DNA of 64,000 nucleotides. Source: Planctomyces sp. (GTDB lineage: Bacteria > Planctomycetota > Planctomycetia > Planctomycetales > Planctomycetaceae). Below are positions 16,294 to 26,590 of the stretch, piece after piece. The notes below the pieces were generated by a model that saw only the letters and a program-made list of their open reading frames with translations, was not told the DNA's origin and made no database searches. The stretch's first letter is position 1. Every line of letters starts with the position of its first letter. Position numbers and translations under genes: made by a program. The stretch spans positions 62,001 through 126,000 of the forward strand of contig JAEUIH010000008.1 in assembly GCA_016795105.1 (NCBI GenBank). The letters run 5' to 3'.

Positions 16294-17325
16294 ATGCATG
16301 AACAACTTTCCGGCCCCGTCCATGCCTTGCTCCTTCAAAAGCATTTGACTCGCGATGAAGCCGCAGCCTGCGTCGGAGCCATTATGGATGGGCTGTGCGA
16401 GCCAGTCGATATTGCTGCATTTCTCACCGCCATGTCCGCTAAGGGTCCCGTTTCCAACGAAGTTGTTGGGGCTGCGATGGCCATGCGGGCCCGAGCATCT
16501 CGAATCCCGTCATTGAGGTCGCCTCTGCTCGACACTTGCGGAACGGGGGGCGATCGACTCCACACCTTTAATATCAGCACCGCAACTGCACTCGTTGCTG
16601 CTGCCTGTGGAGTCAATGTTGCAAAGCACGGGAACCGCAGTGTCTCCAGCTCCAGCGGATCCGCAGATGTCCTCGAGTCGCTGGGTGTGAACATCAGCCT
16701 GACGGCCGCTCAGGCTGGACAGTGCCTCGATCAGACGGGTATTGCCTTTTGCTTCGCACCGATGCTCCATGGAGCCATGAAACACGCAGCTCCGGTCAGA
16801 CGTCAGCTGGGATTTCCAACGATCTTCAATCTGCTGGGACCGCTGACAAATCCAGCTCAGGCGTCTTACCAGTTGATCGGTGCCAGCTCGGTTGATCGAG
16901 CTGAACTGCTGGCTCATGCAATCTGTCAGCTGGGTGTCCGAAAAGCGATCGTTGTCTGTGGCAATAATGAACTTGACGAAGTCTGTCTCTGGGGACCGAC
17001 GAGAGTCTTCGTTGTGTCGAACAACACCGTGCATCAGCACGAATGGACGGCCAATGACTTTGGTTTACCTCCGTGCCGCGTGGAGAGCATTCGAGTTCAC
17101 TCAGCGGCCGAAAGTGCAGCCATGATTCGAAAAGTGCTGTCTTTCGAACAATGCGCGGCTACAGATATGGTTGTCGCCAATACCGCAGCAGCTCTGATTG
17201 CCTGTGAGTTCACCGATGACCTGTCTCATGCTGTCACAATCGTCAGGAATGCTCTTCAGTCCAATTCCGCTCAAGCGATTCTTGATCAGCTGATTCGCGT
17301 TACGAATGAACTCGCGACACCATGA
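16294..17325 (+). CDS. trpD: Anthranilate phosphoribosyltransferase
   Basis: 343 aa, full length. It carries the PRPP-binding DTCGTGGDRLHTFNIST, the KHGNRSVSSSSGSADVLE motif and the anthranilate-site AAPVRRQLGFPTIFNLLGPLTNP region (given here in part). It makes phosphoribosyl-anthranilate in tryptophan synthesis. No other trp gene is nearby. Its stop overlaps the ribD start by 4 bp (ATGA), so the two are translationally coupled. Confidence 0.97.
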   Translation: MHEQLSGPVHALLLQKHLTRDEAAACVGAIMDGLCEPVDIAAFLTAMSAKGPVSNEVVGAAMAMRARASRIPSLRSPLLDTCGTGGDRLHTFNISTATALVAAACGVNVAKHGNRSVSSSSGSADVLESLGVNISLTAAQAGQCLDQTGIAFCFAPMLHGAMKHAAPVRRQLGFPTIFNLLGPLTNPAQASYQLIGASSVDRAELLAHAICQLGVRKAIVVCGNNELDEVCLWGPTRVFVVSNNTVHQHEWTANDFGLPPCRVESIRVHSAAESAAMIRKVLSFEQCAATDMVVANTAAALIACEFTDDLSHAVTIVRNALQSNSAQAILDQLIRVTNELATP

Positions 17326-18494
17326 ACAAATCACATTCAGAACACGAAACACAGTGCCGTTTCTTCCGCAATGATTCGGAAGTCATGCGATATGCACTGT
17401 CACTCGCAGAACGAGGACTCGGTCTGGTAGAACCAAATCCCGCAGTCGGTGCAGTCATCGTGGACGTTGACGGCACTCTCATTGCAGAAGGATTTCACGA
17501 AGGATTCGGGAAGCCTCATGCCGAAGTCAACGCGATTCTCGCAGCTGGCGACCGATGTCGTGGAGCAGATTTGTTTGTTACACTCGAACCATGCAGCCAC
17601 CATGGAAAAACTCCTCCCTGTGCGCCTCTTGTAGCGGACGCGGGATTTCGTCGAGTCATCATTGGCTGCCAGGACCCGGCGCCCCATGTCGCTGGCAGAG
17701 GAATTCAATCTCTGCGAGATCAAGGTGTCAACGTTGTTACCGGCGTCGAGCAGGAAGCAGCAAGAAAACTGATCGCTCCCTTTGAAATGCTTCACTGTCA
17801 TCATCGCCCATGGATCCATGCCAAATGGGCCATGACGCTTGATGGCAAAATCGCAACCGCCTCAGGTCATTCACAGTGGATCTCAAACGAAGGATCCCGC
17901 CGCATCGTTCATCAGATTCGCGGACGCATGGATGCGATCATTACTGGCGCAGGGACTGTTCGCCACGATGATCCTATGCTCACTGCCCGGCCTCCCGGAC
18001 CCAGAACTCCGGTACGAATTATTGTCGACGCCGATGCCACCTGCTTGTCAGCCACATCAAGACTGGTCCGGACAGCTGCAGAGGCACCCGTTCTGCTGAT
18101 TGCATCCACCAGCGCGGACAAGTCGGCACTCCGGCAACTCGAACAGATGGGAATTCAGACACTTACATTTCCATCCGACCGCAACAAAAGACTCCCCCTG
18201 GATCTCATTCTGGCTGAACTTGCCAACCGAAAATTCACCAACGTCCTCGTTGAAGCCGGCCCCAGACTACTTGGCTCATTCTTCGACATGCAACTCATTG
18301 ATGAGGTCACCGTCTTTATCGCCCCCAAAATCATCGGCGGCGCCGACGCCCCCTCCCCCATCGCCGGCCTCGGCCTCGACGCCATCCCCTCCGCACCATC
18401 CCTCGACCAAATCTCCTGGACCCACTCCACCACCGACCTAATCCTCCACGCTTACCCCAAAAAAGGGGTCAGGACTCGTTTAAACGAGTCCTGA
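17322..18494 (+). CDS. ribD: Bifunctional riboflavin deaminase/reductase RibD
   Basis: 390 aa. The N-terminal deaminase domain has the zinc site HAEVNAI and TLEPCSHHGKTPPC. The C-terminal reductase domain carries KWAMTLDGKIAT and VEAGPRLLGSFF. It converts the pyrimidine intermediate of riboflavin synthesis in two steps. The start ATG overlaps the trpD stop. The last dozen residues (from about PKKGVRTRLNES) and the stop codon are encoded by a 42-bp palindrome, so the original C-terminus was probably replaced by insertion of that repeat. The 150 bp before it are unusually C-rich. Confidence 0.96.
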   Translation: MNKSHSEHETQCRFFRNDSEVMRYALSLAERGLGLVEPNPAVGAVIVDVDGTLIAEGFHEGFGKPHAEVNAILAAGDRCRGADLFVTLEPCSHHGKTPPCAPLVADAGFRRVIIGCQDPAPHVAGRGIQSLRDQGVNVVTGVEQEAARKLIAPFEMLHCHHRPWIHAKWAMTLDGKIATASGHSQWISNEGSRRIVHQIRGRMDAIITGAGTVRHDDPMLTARPPGPRTPVRIIVDADATCLSATSRLVRTAAEAPVLLIASTSADKSALRQLEQMGIQTLTFPSDRNKRLPLDLILAELANRKFTNVLVEAGPRLLGSFFDMQLIDEVTVFIAPKIIGGADAPSPIAGLGLDAIPSAPSLDQISWTHSTTDLILHAYPKKGVRTRLNES

Positions 18495-18502
18495 CCCCTT
18501 TT
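18461..18502. repeat. 42-bp perfect palindrome (REP-like) forming the ribD 3' end
   Basis: Left arm 18461-18481 (AAAAGGGGTCAGGACTCG plus TTT) and right arm 18482-18502 are exact reverse complements, centred on GTTTAAAC. The GGGGTCAGGACTC core resembles termini of REP-type elements mobilised by REP-associated tyrosine transposases, from general knowledge. It supplies the ribD stop and could act as a terminator, because the right arm ends in TTTT. No transposase lies in the window. Confidence 0.9.
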
Positions 18503-18548
18503 CCCAGCGAATTGGAAAATTGGGAATTTTAGTGAGGCAATTTTGGCC

Positions 18549-19430
18549 ATGAATAACGAACAGAGCGATGTAAAGAGTAGTGAATTCGCTTTTGGCGATG
18601 TATCGGTCGATTTGCCCGGCGGGCAGCGGGGGGCCGCTGAGGGGGCGAAGAGTTCGTCACGGGGTGGGTCGAGGGCGTTTTCGTTGGTTGCAGGGTATGC
18701 GTTGGCAGTGACTGCATTGTTGGTTGGTTTGGTGGCGACTGGCAGAGTGACTTTGTATCGAAATCACCGCCTTGAAAGCTTGCCGGATCTCCGGCCTTTG
18801 GATTCGAACGAATTTCAGAAGGTACCGGATGGAACTTCACTGCCGGCAGGTCACGTGCTCAGGATGGGAGAGTCGAGACGTTTCGGTGATGTTGTCGTGA
18901 CGCCTGTGCAGTTGACATGGGAGCCGGTGGAGTATGTGAATTTCGTTTCTGGCGACACTGAATTCAGCATGACGACTTCTCCGCTGCTGAAGTTGTGGCT
19001 GAAGTTTGAGAACGTGTCTGACAGCTATGCATTTCCTCCGATGGATGTTCATCTGATGTCACACCGAAGTCCGCCGGAAGGGGATGATCCACAGACGCTG
19101 GCCAATTCCTGGCTGCATCTCACAACAGACGGAGAATCAGATGAAGTGATCAGATTTCTTAACCTTCTCCATTCACCCAACAGCAATTTCTTACTGAGAA
19201 ATCAAAACTCTGGGCGTGTTATTCGTCCAGGGGAAACAGTCACAACTTTCGTGCCATGTTCAACCAATCTCCAACAGGATGATTTCACCGATTCAACACG
19301 CGGACAGTGGCGAATCCAGATTCGCAAGGGTGTTCACGTCGATTCGGGTCATGGCGTCACCACATTGATTGACGTCAATTTTTCATCTGAAGACTTTTCC
19401 ACCATGCCGTTGCCGGAGCGTTCAATCTGA
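18549..19430 (+). CDS. Hypothetical single-pass membrane protein
   Basis: 293 aa from the ATG at 18549; a TTG two codons earlier is also open. A charged, Gly/Ser-rich cytoplasmic N-terminus is followed by one membrane helix (AGYALAVTALLVGLVATG, about residues 48-66). The roughly 220-residue extracytoplasmic domain looks all-beta (SRRFGDVVVTPVQLTWEPVEY). I do not recognise a family beyond similarity of layout to planctomycete proteins. It starts 46 bp after the ribD palindrome. Confidence 0.8.
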   Translation: MNNEQSDVKSSEFAFGDVSVDLPGGQRGAAEGAKSSSRGGSRAFSLVAGYALAVTALLVGLVATGRVTLYRNHRLESLPDLRPLDSNEFQKVPDGTSLPAGHVLRMGESRRFGDVVVTPVQLTWEPVEYVNFVSGDTEFSMTTSPLLKLWLKFENVSDSYAFPPMDVHLMSHRSPPEGDDPQTLANSWLHLTTDGESDEVIRFLNLLHSPNSNFLLRNQNSGRVIRPGETVTTFVPCSTNLQQDDFTDSTRGQWRIQIRKGVHVDSGHGVTTLIDVNFSSEDFSTMPLPERSI

Positions 19431-19536
19431 GCTGTTGTCCTGAATCTCTGTTTTCTGTGCCCTCGAGGCGTGTAGATATCCGTCGTAGAGGCTTTGCAGG
19501 GATTTTGTTTTCTCTCAAGACTTCGGCGATCCAAAA

Positions 19537-20073
19537 ATGCGACAACTCTGTCTTTTGCTTCTTGTGGTCACGGTGACTTTCTGCGGCCCGGTCTCGGCAG
19601 GCGGTGTTTATTCGGAAGACGATGAAATAGCGGCTCTGAAGAAAGAGCTTCAGGAGCTTCGCACCGAAAACAGATCATTACGGGAAGAAAATCGATCACT
19701 ACGGGAAGAGATTCGTGAGCTGAAGTCCGGGTCACAGAGAGGTGATGGAGTCGATCCATCAGCGAAGGATCAGATCGTCGGCAAGGTGTGGGAAATCACC
19801 GCCACAGGCCGTGGCGGAAAGCGATTCGGACCGGCACGATTTCTGGCCCACAACGGGAACATCTATGTAGACAGCCTCGACAACGCAAAGATCGGAACGT
19901 ACACCGAAAAAGGCCCCAACGTTCGCATTGATGTTTTCAATTCCAGCAAAACGGAGGTCAATGGTATCTACACACTCATCCAGATCAGCAAAGAACCTCC
20001 GACGTACACTGGGAACGCGACGAATACGAAGGGTGTGGTGTTTCGAGTCCAATTGCGAATGCTGAATGACTGA
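19537..20073 (+). CDS. Secreted coiled-coil hypothetical protein
   Basis: 178 aa. The Sec signal peptide is LCLLLLVVTVTFCGPVSA, with cleavage near residue 21. A short coiled coil with a near-perfect repeat (LRTENRSLREENRSLREEI) follows at about residues 36-62. The remaining 110 residues look beta-rich (GKVWEITATGRGGKRFG... NVRIDVFNSSKTEVNG), like a lipocalin-sized domain. No known family recognised. Same strand as its neighbours, but with 106 and 167 bp gaps it may be independent. Confidence 0.8.
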   Translation: MRQLCLLLLVVTVTFCGPVSAGGVYSEDDEIAALKKELQELRTENRSLREENRSLREEIRELKSGSQRGDGVDPSAKDQIVGKVWEITATGRGGKRFGPARFLAHNGNIYVDSLDNAKIGTYTEKGPNVRIDVFNSSKTEVNGIYTLIQISKEPPTYTGNATNTKGVVFRVQLRMLND

Positions 20074-20240
20074 CGACGAGCACAAACGATCAGCAACAGT
20101 CAGGCTGAAGGATTTCCACACATGCGTGATCTCCTCACTGCCAGCATGAAAAATTAACAAGCGGAGACTATCATCCCGGGGCGTTTCAATCTTCACGAAT
20201 CCGACCCCTGAACCGAACTTCCCACAGGACTCAGCCCATC

Positions 20241-21221
20241 ATGCCGAACGCCATCCGCACTGATTCCGAAAATAACCGCACAACAGGCTTCGGTCGTCCC
20301 GGACTGTATGACAACAAGCCGGGATCGGTCAAACAGCAGGTGCACGATGGCGATACGCTCAGTATGCAGCTGGATGGCAATGTAGGTGTGAGGCTGCTTG
20401 GGATTGATACACCGGAAATCAGCTTCAGTTTTCCAACGCCGGGTAACGGCTTCGTCGGACTGGAGGATCCTCGCTGGAACGATTTCCTCTCCGACCCGCT
20501 GAGCGATCGATGGGGACCGATGCAGGGCTTTGTGCCGTCTGCACTGCAAGCCTGGTTTCGGACTCGAACAGGCCCGAATTCTGCCAGAGCGCATTACGAA
20601 CATGCCGTCGCGGCTCGCGAAGAGTTCCAACAACTCGTGAGCAAGGACATGGAAGTGATGCAGCAGACAACAGACACGTTTCGCTATTACATGAACTTTG
20701 GCTTCGAAGTGATGGATGGCTATGGACGTCTGTTGTGCATGGTGAATCGCAATCAGCCAAACGGAAGCGTCCCTACACGTCGCCCCCCGACATACAACCT
20801 GCGAATGCTGGAACGAGGTCGAGCATTTCCATATTTCATCTGGCCCAACATCAATCCGTGGGAACGTCCCGAGACCATGGATGAAGCCGTAATTCCTCCT
20901 GGCAGGGCAAAGGCTATGGCAGAAGCAGACCGCGAACTGAAGTCAGCGCGCGGTGCAGTACGTGAGGCGAGAAACCGGCATATTGGTGTCTTCGATGCGA
21001 TGAACCCACTCCTGCTGGAACCATTTGAACTTCGCAACCTGTGTCGGCGAGTCGCAGCCACTCGATATCTGATCGACCTGACTGTAGAATCCGACCAGTT
21101 GATTCATCCACTGAATTATCCTTCCGTACCAAATTCGGAAGATCGACTCTGGATTCCGTCTGTCTTTGTTCCACTCTTTGTTGAGGCAGGCTGGAAGCGA
21201 CAATCTGCACCAACCGTGTGA
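20241..21221 (+). CDS. SNase-like (staphylococcal nuclease fold) protein
   Basis: 326 aa. The family signature VHDGDTL and VRLLGIDTPE (about 34-62) gives the OB-fold metal and active-site residues. DGYGRLLCMV near residue 155 matches the later YGR strand. About 95 residues, largely helical, separate the two, more than in a minimal nuclease. No signal peptide is present, so cytoplasmic action is likely. The C-terminal 100 residues are helical and unrecognised. Nuclease activity is inferred, and the second catalytic Arg cannot be assigned by eye. It ends 16 bp before punA. Confidence 0.75.
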   Translation: MPNAIRTDSENNRTTGFGRPGLYDNKPGSVKQQVHDGDTLSMQLDGNVGVRLLGIDTPEISFSFPTPGNGFVGLEDPRWNDFLSDPLSDRWGPMQGFVPSALQAWFRTRTGPNSARAHYEHAVAAREEFQQLVSKDMEVMQQTTDTFRYYMNFGFEVMDGYGRLLCMVNRNQPNGSVPTRRPPTYNLRMLERGRAFPYFIWPNINPWERPETMDEAVIPPGRAKAMAEADRELKSARGAVREARNRHIGVFDAMNPLLLEPFELRNLCRRVAATRYLIDLTVESDQLIHPLNYPSVPNSEDRLWIPSVFVPLFVEAGWKRQSAPTV

Positions 21222-21237
21222 CGTATCTGAATCCTGA

Positions 21238-22140
21238 ATGACCAGTCATCATCCAATTGAAGCGTCAGAAAATCCCGTTTCTCATGCAGCGTCATTTGTT
21301 CGCGAACGGCTTCAACTGAACGCCGATCAGCATTCGGACAAATGTATGCTCGGTGTGATTTTGGGTTCAGGACTCGGCGGTGCTGCGGACCGCCTGATGG
21401 CACTCGGCGGACGCGATGTGCTTTATGCCGAAATCCCGGGGATGCCGGCAACCGGCGTAGCGGGGCATACCGGTCGGCTGATTTGCGGGCAGGTCCATGG
21501 GGTCACGGTTTTGATGCTTCAGGGCCGAGTCCATACGTATGAAGGGCGTTCGGCGGCGGATGTAACGTTCGGAACGCGTTTGCTGTCGGAGCTCGGGGCT
21601 TCAGGTCTGATCGTGACGAATGCCGCGGGTGGAATTCGTGACGGATTTCGTCCGGGGGATCTGATGCTGATCGATGGACATTTAAGTCTCTTTCAGCCAG
21701 GCACCGAACGGATCAACAGATCTTCCGCAACGACACGAGGTACTTCGACAGCGTTCGATGTTCCTCGAACGGCATCTGATTCCGGAGTGCTATGGGACCA
21801 AAAATGGATTTCATCCGCCCACAGGATCGCAACACCACTCACAGTATACCGTGGTATCTATGCGATGATGCCTGGTCCATGCTATGAGACTCCGGCAGAA
21901 ATCCGAATGCTCCGGACTCTGGGAGCCGACGCTGTTGGAATGAGCACAATTCCGGAAGCATTATGTGCAGTTCACTGCGGAATGCGAACACTGGGAGTCT
22001 CGTGCATCACGAATGTCGCCGCTGGTCTTTCTTCACAGACTTTACATCACGCAGAAGTTACGGCGACCGCGAATCAAATCGCGGCCGCCTTCCAGGACTG
22101 GCTTTGGGCTGTGATCCGGACTACTTCACAACAAAGTTGA
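21238..22140 (+). CDS. punA: Purine nucleoside phosphorylase (trimeric type)
   Basis: 300 aa. It carries the phosphate-binding [19 protein letters not shown] and [10 protein letters not shown], then VTNAAGGI and [20 protein letters not shown]. This is the class II (inosine/guanosine) layout. It splits purine nucleosides with phosphate for salvage. The last 20 bp overlap the convergent leuS gene. Confidence 0.95.
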   Translation: MTSHHPIEASENPVSHAASFVRERLQLNADQHSDKCMLGVILGSGLGGAADRLMALGGRDVLYAEIPGMPATGVAGHTGRLICGQVHGVTVLMLQGRVHTYEGRSAADVTFGTRLLSELGASGLIVTNAAGGIRDGFRPGDLMLIDGHLSLFQPGTERINRSSATTRGTSTAFDVPRTASDSGVLWDQKWISSAHRIATPLTVYRGIYAMMPGPCYETPAEIRMLRTLGADAVGMSTIPEALCAVHCGMRTLGVSCITNVAAGLSSQTLHHAEVTATANQIAAAFQDWLWAVIRTTSQQS

Positions 22141-24811
22141 TCATGCGGCCTGCAACGGCGATGACTTTGACAATCGTCTTCCCGTCCAGATTGCGACGGA
22201 CGATTTCGTCAGCTTCTGCGGCTGCCTGAAGCTGATCGGTCGTCAGACCAGCTGGCACCACCAGCTTCGCTCGAAGCTTGCCATTGACCTGAACAGGAAC
22301 TTCTACGGTGTCCTCAATCAGCCACTTATCAACACAAACAGGCCATGGCTCATATGCCAGTGTCGTGGTGCCCCCGAGTACCGACCACAGCTCTTCCGCG
22401 ATGTGAGGCGCGAATGGACTCAGCAGCAGCACGAACGTCTTCAGCACTTCCTTTGAACGAGTTTCCTGAGACGACATGAAATTGCTGAACTCCATCATGC
22501 GACTGATGGCAGTGTTGAAGCTGAGCCGTTCGATATCGTCGGTAACTGCTCGGATGGTCTTATGAAGCACCCGAAGTTGTTCATCCGATGCAGGCGCATC
22601 GCTAAGACTGCTATTGAGCACAATTTCTTCCGATCGATCATCAATGATCAACCGCCACACGCGTCCAAGGAATCTATAAACTCCCTCAACGCCACTCATC
22701 TGCCATGGCTTTACCTGTTCGAGGGGTCCCATGAACATTTCGTACAGTCGAAGCGAGTCGGCACCGTATTCACGAACAATGTCATCGGGGTTGATGACAT
22801 TCCCGCGGGACTTGGACATCTTTTCGCCGTTTTCACCAAGAATCATCCCCTGATTCACAAGTCGATGAAATGGTTCAGGTCGGCTGACATGTCCTCGGTC
22901 AAACAACACTTTGTGCCAGAATCTCGCATACAGCAGGTGCAGTACCGCGTGTTCCGCGCCGCCAATATACAGGTCCACCGGCAGCCAGAACTTTTCAAGA
23001 TCCGGATCGATAAAATGAGTCGAGTTCTTGTTGTCACAGAATCGCAGATAGTACCAGCAGCTTCCTGCCCACTGAGGCATACTGTTGGTTTCTCGCTTGA
23101 GTCGCGTGCCATCCGAATCCGTCTTATAGAGCCATTCCTGCGGCGCCTTGGCCAGCATTGGTTCCGGCGTTCCGGTCGGCTTAAAGTCTTCCATATGAGG
23201 ATGCAACACAGGCAGTGATTCGGCCGAATCGGCACGCATCAGTCCCGTCGGTTCACCATTTTCATCCAGCTCATGCCAGATCGGAAATGGCTCGCCCCAG
23301 TATCGCTGCCGACTGAATAACCAGTCTCGCAGTCGATAATTCACCGCTTCTCTGCCCAGGCCGGATTTCGAGAGGTGACTGGTAATCCTGGTTTTGAAGT
23401 CTTCCGTCGAGAGTCCGTTGTATTCTCCGGAATTAACTGCAATTCCGACTTCGGTATAGGCAGCTGTTTCCAGATCGGGTACGGAGCCACTTCCATCCGC
23501 CGAAGCCACCACCTGAACAATCGGAATCCCAAATGTTTTGGCGAATTCATAGTCCCGTTCATCATGCCCGGGGACAGCCATAATGGCCCCGGTTCCATAG
23601 TTGATGAGTACATAGTCGGCAATCCAGACTGGAACTTTGGCGCCATTCACAGGATTGATGGCATACCCTCCTGTGAACACACCTGTCTTGTCCTTTGCCA
23701 GATCTGTACGTTCCAGATCGCTCTTTAGCGACGCCTTCTGACGATACTCAGCAACCGCAGCTCGTTGAGCATCCGTAGTAATGACATCCACGAGGGAATG
23801 CTCCGGCGCGAGTACCATATACGTGACACCGAACAGGGTATCGGGCCGAGTCGTATAAACTCGCAGAACGGATGGCTCCGGGACTTCAGGGAAACCGGAC
23901 TTTTGGCGAGTCTCCTTCCACAGATCGAACGATGACGTTGCTGCATCGATCAGAAAATCGACTTCAGCTCCCACGCTGCGGCCGATCCAGTTTCGCTGCA
24001 TGTACTTGATGGATTCCGGCCACGCAAGTTCATCCAGCTCACTCGCAAGTCGATCGGCGTACGCTGTAATCCGGAGCATCCACTGCTTCAGAGGAAGTCG
24101 AGTAACCGGATGCTGACCTCGTTCACTCTTTCCATCAGTGACCTCTTCATTGGCGAGAACCGTCCCGAGCGCCGGACACCAGTTGACTGGAGCCTCGGAA
24201 ACATACGCAAGGCGATAACGATCCTGATAACGACGAACAGCTGACTCACCCTGCCCCCTGACTTCCGTCGGAATCGGCAATTCGCTGATCGGTCGCCCCT
24301 TTCCAACTCGTGCAACACCGTCGGGGCCTTTCCATTTGAAGCCGGCATCGTACCACGTGTCGAAAAGCTGCAGGAAGATCCACTGTGTCCAGCGGTAGTA
24401 GTCCGGGTCCGTGGTTGAAAGTTCGCGGCTCCAGTCGTAACTGAATCCCAGCATTTTCAACTGTCGACGAAACGTGGAAATATTCTGTTCGGTCGTAATT
24501 CTTGGATGAGTCCCGGTCTTGACAGCATGTTCTTCGGCCGGAAGTCCAAATGCGTCCCATCCCATTGGATGAAGCACATGCTTGCCCTTCATGCGAGCAT
24601 ATCGACAAACAATGTCGGTCGCGGTGTATCCTTCCGGATGCCCCACATGCAGTCCACTTCCGGACGGATATGGAAACATGTCCAAAACATACAGCTTTGC
24701 GGGAACATTCGACGTGTCAGTCAGATCAGGATTTTGTGTCCGGAAAGTCTGATGAGTCTCCCAGTACTGCTGCCATGGGAGTTCAATTCGTTTTGCGTCA
24801 TAGCGAGGCAT
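22121..24811 (-). CDS. leuS: Leucyl-tRNA synthetase
   Basis: 896 aa class Ia enzyme. It has [19 protein letters not shown] (HIGH motif), the LeuRS-specific [12 protein letters not shown], the editing domain ([20 protein letters not shown]) and the KMSKS loop in [16 protein letters not shown]. The C-terminal domain ends [14 protein letters not shown]. It charges tRNA-Leu. The start is set at [13 protein letters not shown]; an upstream extension of 108 codons would read through a dispersed repeat and is unlikely. It overlaps the convergent punA by 20 bp. Confidence 0.97.
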   Translation of the reverse strand: MPRYDAKRIELPWQQYWETHQTFRTQNPDLTDTSNVPAKLYVLDMFPYPSGSGLHVGHPEGYTATDIVCRYARMKGKHVLHPMGWDAFGLPAEEHAVKTGTHPRITTEQNISTFRRQLKMLGFSYDWSRELSTTDPDYYRWTQWIFLQLFDTWYDAGFKWKGPDGVARVGKGRPISELPIPTEVRGQGESAVRRYQDRYRLAYVSEAPVNWCPALGTVLANEEVTDGKSERGQHPVTRLPLKQWMLRITAYADRLASELDELAWPESIKYMQRNWIGRSVGAEVDFLIDAATSSFDLWKETRQKSGFPEVPEPSVLRVYTTRPDTLFGVTYMVLAPEHSLVDVITTDAQRAAVAEYRQKASLKSDLERTDLAKDKTGVFTGGYAINPVNGAKVPVWIADYVLINYGTGAIMAVPGHDERDYEFAKTFGIPIVQVVASADGSGSVPDLETAAYTEVGIAVNSGEYNGLSTEDFKTRITSHLSKSGLGREAVNYRLRDWLFSRQRYWGEPFPIWHELDENGEPTGLMRADSAESLPVLHPHMEDFKPTGTPEPMLAKAPQEWLYKTDSDGTRLKRETNSMPQWAGSCWYYLRFCDNKNSTHFIDPDLEKFWLPVDLYIGGAEHAVLHLLYARFWHKVLFDRGHVSRPEPFHRLVNQGMILGENGEKMSKSRGNVINPDDIVREYGADSLRLYEMFMGPLEQVKPWQMSGVEGVYRFLGRVWRLIIDDRSEEIVLNSSLSDAPASDEQLRVLHKTIRAVTDDIERLSFNTAISRMMEFSNFMSSQETRSKEVLKTFVLLLSPFAPHIAEELWSVLGGTTTLAYEPWPVCVDKWLIEDTVEVPVQVNGKLRAKLVVPAGLTTDQLQAAAEADEIVRRNLDGKTIVKVIAVAGRMINFVVK

Positions 24812-25029
24812 GGATCGGAGATTCCGAGCGTGGATACAGGCGAACAGAAAACGCGGCAGTATATTCGCCAGACCGCCCCCTGCAATCCGTACTACGAACA
24901 GTTGAATTCTTTTTGTGCCGCAAATGTCTAATCCGGCGAGTTGCGCAAGTTGTTTGGCGATGCGGTTTTGCGCACTGAAAACGGCGGTGAGTTGATTCCG
25001 ACCGCATCCATCCCGTAGCCAGCATGATT

Positions 25030-25117
25030 GGTAAGCACGAAAGACTCGAACCACACGAAAAAACACAATCAGACACTTCTGCGATTCTTCCGTCTCTTCC
25101 GCGTCTTCCGTGGTCAA
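25030..25117. repeat. Planctomycete-type CACGGAAGA/TTCGTG dispersed repeat
   Basis: An 88-bp imperfect inverted repeat made of short degenerate units. One end reads GTAAGCACGAAAGACTCG and the other CTCTTCCGCGTCTTCCGTGG. This CACGAAAGACACGAA type of intergenic repeat is common in planctomycete and related genomes, from general knowledge. It lies in the 320-bp gap between leuS and the beta-barrel gene. The rest of that gap holds nothing I recognise. Confidence 0.65.
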
Positions 25118-25131
25118 AACGCCAGCCGGCC

Positions 25132-26133
25132 TCAAAAGGAAATCCCTGCCCGCACTACAAAAGTGTCATCGAAGTCGCGCTCGAACTCCGAGCGAACGTA
25201 CTCCATAGAACGCCCAAAGACCCAGCCAGCCTCCGCAAAGCCACCTTTGTTCCCGGAGATCAACTTTTCGTAGCCCGCCACAAATCGGAAGTCTCTCAGC
25301 GTGAGTTCATCTTCCAACCCGTTTGTTCGAGTGACTGCCCAGGTACTTCCGCCCAGCCCTCCTCCGAGGTATGCCCAGGATTCGCTATTGGCTCCATCTT
25401 TCGAAATCAGGCGGGATAGTCGAGGCTGTGGAAACTGCAGGTCGAGACGCCAGCAGGGATCCGGGGTCCATCGAAGCCCAACCGCCGGTAACACAGGGAG
25501 GTCTTCCCGCCCCAGAAACACGGCGCCAGCCGACAGCGTCAATTCATCAGGCACGGCTTCCCAGGACAGCAGAGCCAGCCCAAAAAGGCGGAACGCGTCT
25601 TCACTGGTTGTAAAGTCACTTCGAATCAAAGGAGACACGATCACCATCGAACTCAAAACATCGGAAATCTCTTTCCGATGAAAGAACCTCACTCCGGTCT
25701 CATAGAGCGTTGCAGGGATATCTGTGGAATCAGGAGCCTGTACGAAATCAGTCCTGAACGTAGGAGTAACGACAAGCAGATTGTCAAAACTTCCCAGTGG
25801 AACTGCGAACCCCGCGTTCGCTTCAATCGTCGTCAAACTTAGATCATCACCACCGCCACCAATCTGTGAGCCACTCAGCTGCATACCCTGAAAGAAGCCC
25901 TTGCGAAATCGAGCAACCTTCTGGCTCTCTTTATGAAGCTCGTCGACGACTGTTCGATTCGCAGAACCTGACAGTTCTGTTGTCGGATCGTCTTCCTGCT
26001 CCCGCTGTTCCCGCGAAAGTGCTGGAATCGATGAGTGAGCTCCAACAGTTGACTGTGCTTCAACAGTCTGTGAAGTCGCACAGAGGGCGATCAGAAGCAG
26101 TGTTAAGCAGACGCAGCAACGCTGAAACAGCAC
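25132..26133 (-). CDS. Outer-membrane beta-barrel candidate (DUF6268-like)
   Basis: 333 aa with a Sec signal peptide ([21 protein letters not shown], of which the hydrophobic core is [11 protein letters not shown]). A charged spacer is followed from about residue 80 by alternating short beta strands. The protein ends in a C-terminal Phe (VVRAGISF), typical of outer-membrane barrels recognised by BamA. Family assignment to DUF6268 is tentative. It is divergent from the lipoprotein gene at 26591. Confidence 0.7.
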   Translation of the reverse strand: MLFQRCCVCLTLLLIALCATSQTVEAQSTVGAHSSIPALSREQREQEDDPTTELSGSANRTVVDELHKESQKVARFRKGFFQGMQLSGSQIGGGGDDLSLTTIEANAGFAVPLGSFDNLLVVTPTFRTDFVQAPDSTDIPATLYETGVRFFHRKEISDVLSSMVIVSPLIRSDFTTSEDAFRLFGLALLSWEAVPDELTLSAGAVFLGREDLPVLPAVGLRWTPDPCWRLDLQFPQPRLSRLISKDGANSESWAYLGGGLGGSTWAVTRTNGLEDELTLRDFRFVAGYEKLISGNKGGFAEAGWVFGRSMEYVRSEFERDFDDTFVVRAGISF

Positions 26134-26590
26134 GGTTTACATCTTCCAAAAGCGGCTGAAAAACTCCGCATGCCACGGCCGGTGAAATATCATTCATTCG
26201 GGACACATCCAGCGAAACTCGGATCGCATCACCGAATGTCCTCTGGCCATGTTTTATAGATTGAGCCACCATACTGACAGTCTCCGGTGTTGTGGATTCC
26301 ATAGGCATCGAGGGGGATGAACGTTGTCGTTTCTTCTGTTTCGGCAAATTGTGCAGGCCGCCACCTGCTGCTGGTCGAACTCACCGTCAACGGAGTCAAA
26401 ATTCCGAAGCGACACAAAAGCAAAAACAAACACCAGCGACCGGGAACATGACAATCCGAAAATCGAGGCAGAGTCTCAGAATCTCAGTTTCCGTGAGAAT
26501 TCTTTGTTGCGGCCAGGCTGTTCAGCGTACTCCTCAAAGACAACAATGCGGCCGACGAATCGTCTTTGCTGACTTCAAAGGAGTTCACGA
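26134..26590. other. Divergent intergenic region, no supported gene
   Basis: 457 bp between two divergent genes, expected to hold both promoters. Small - strand frames of 66-95 codons overlap here, but they disagree with one another and lack ribosome sites. I recognise no repeat or RNA structure. A GGAG ribosome site 7 nt upstream serves the GTG start at 26591. Confidence 0.55.

Noticed and set aside
24812-25135. N-terminal extension of LeuRS by 108 codons
   Set aside because: It runs through a dispersed intergenic repeat and lacks LeuRS similarity.
26229-26429. 66-codon - strand frame in the divergent gap
   Set aside because: No ribosome site and competing frames overlap; likely chance.
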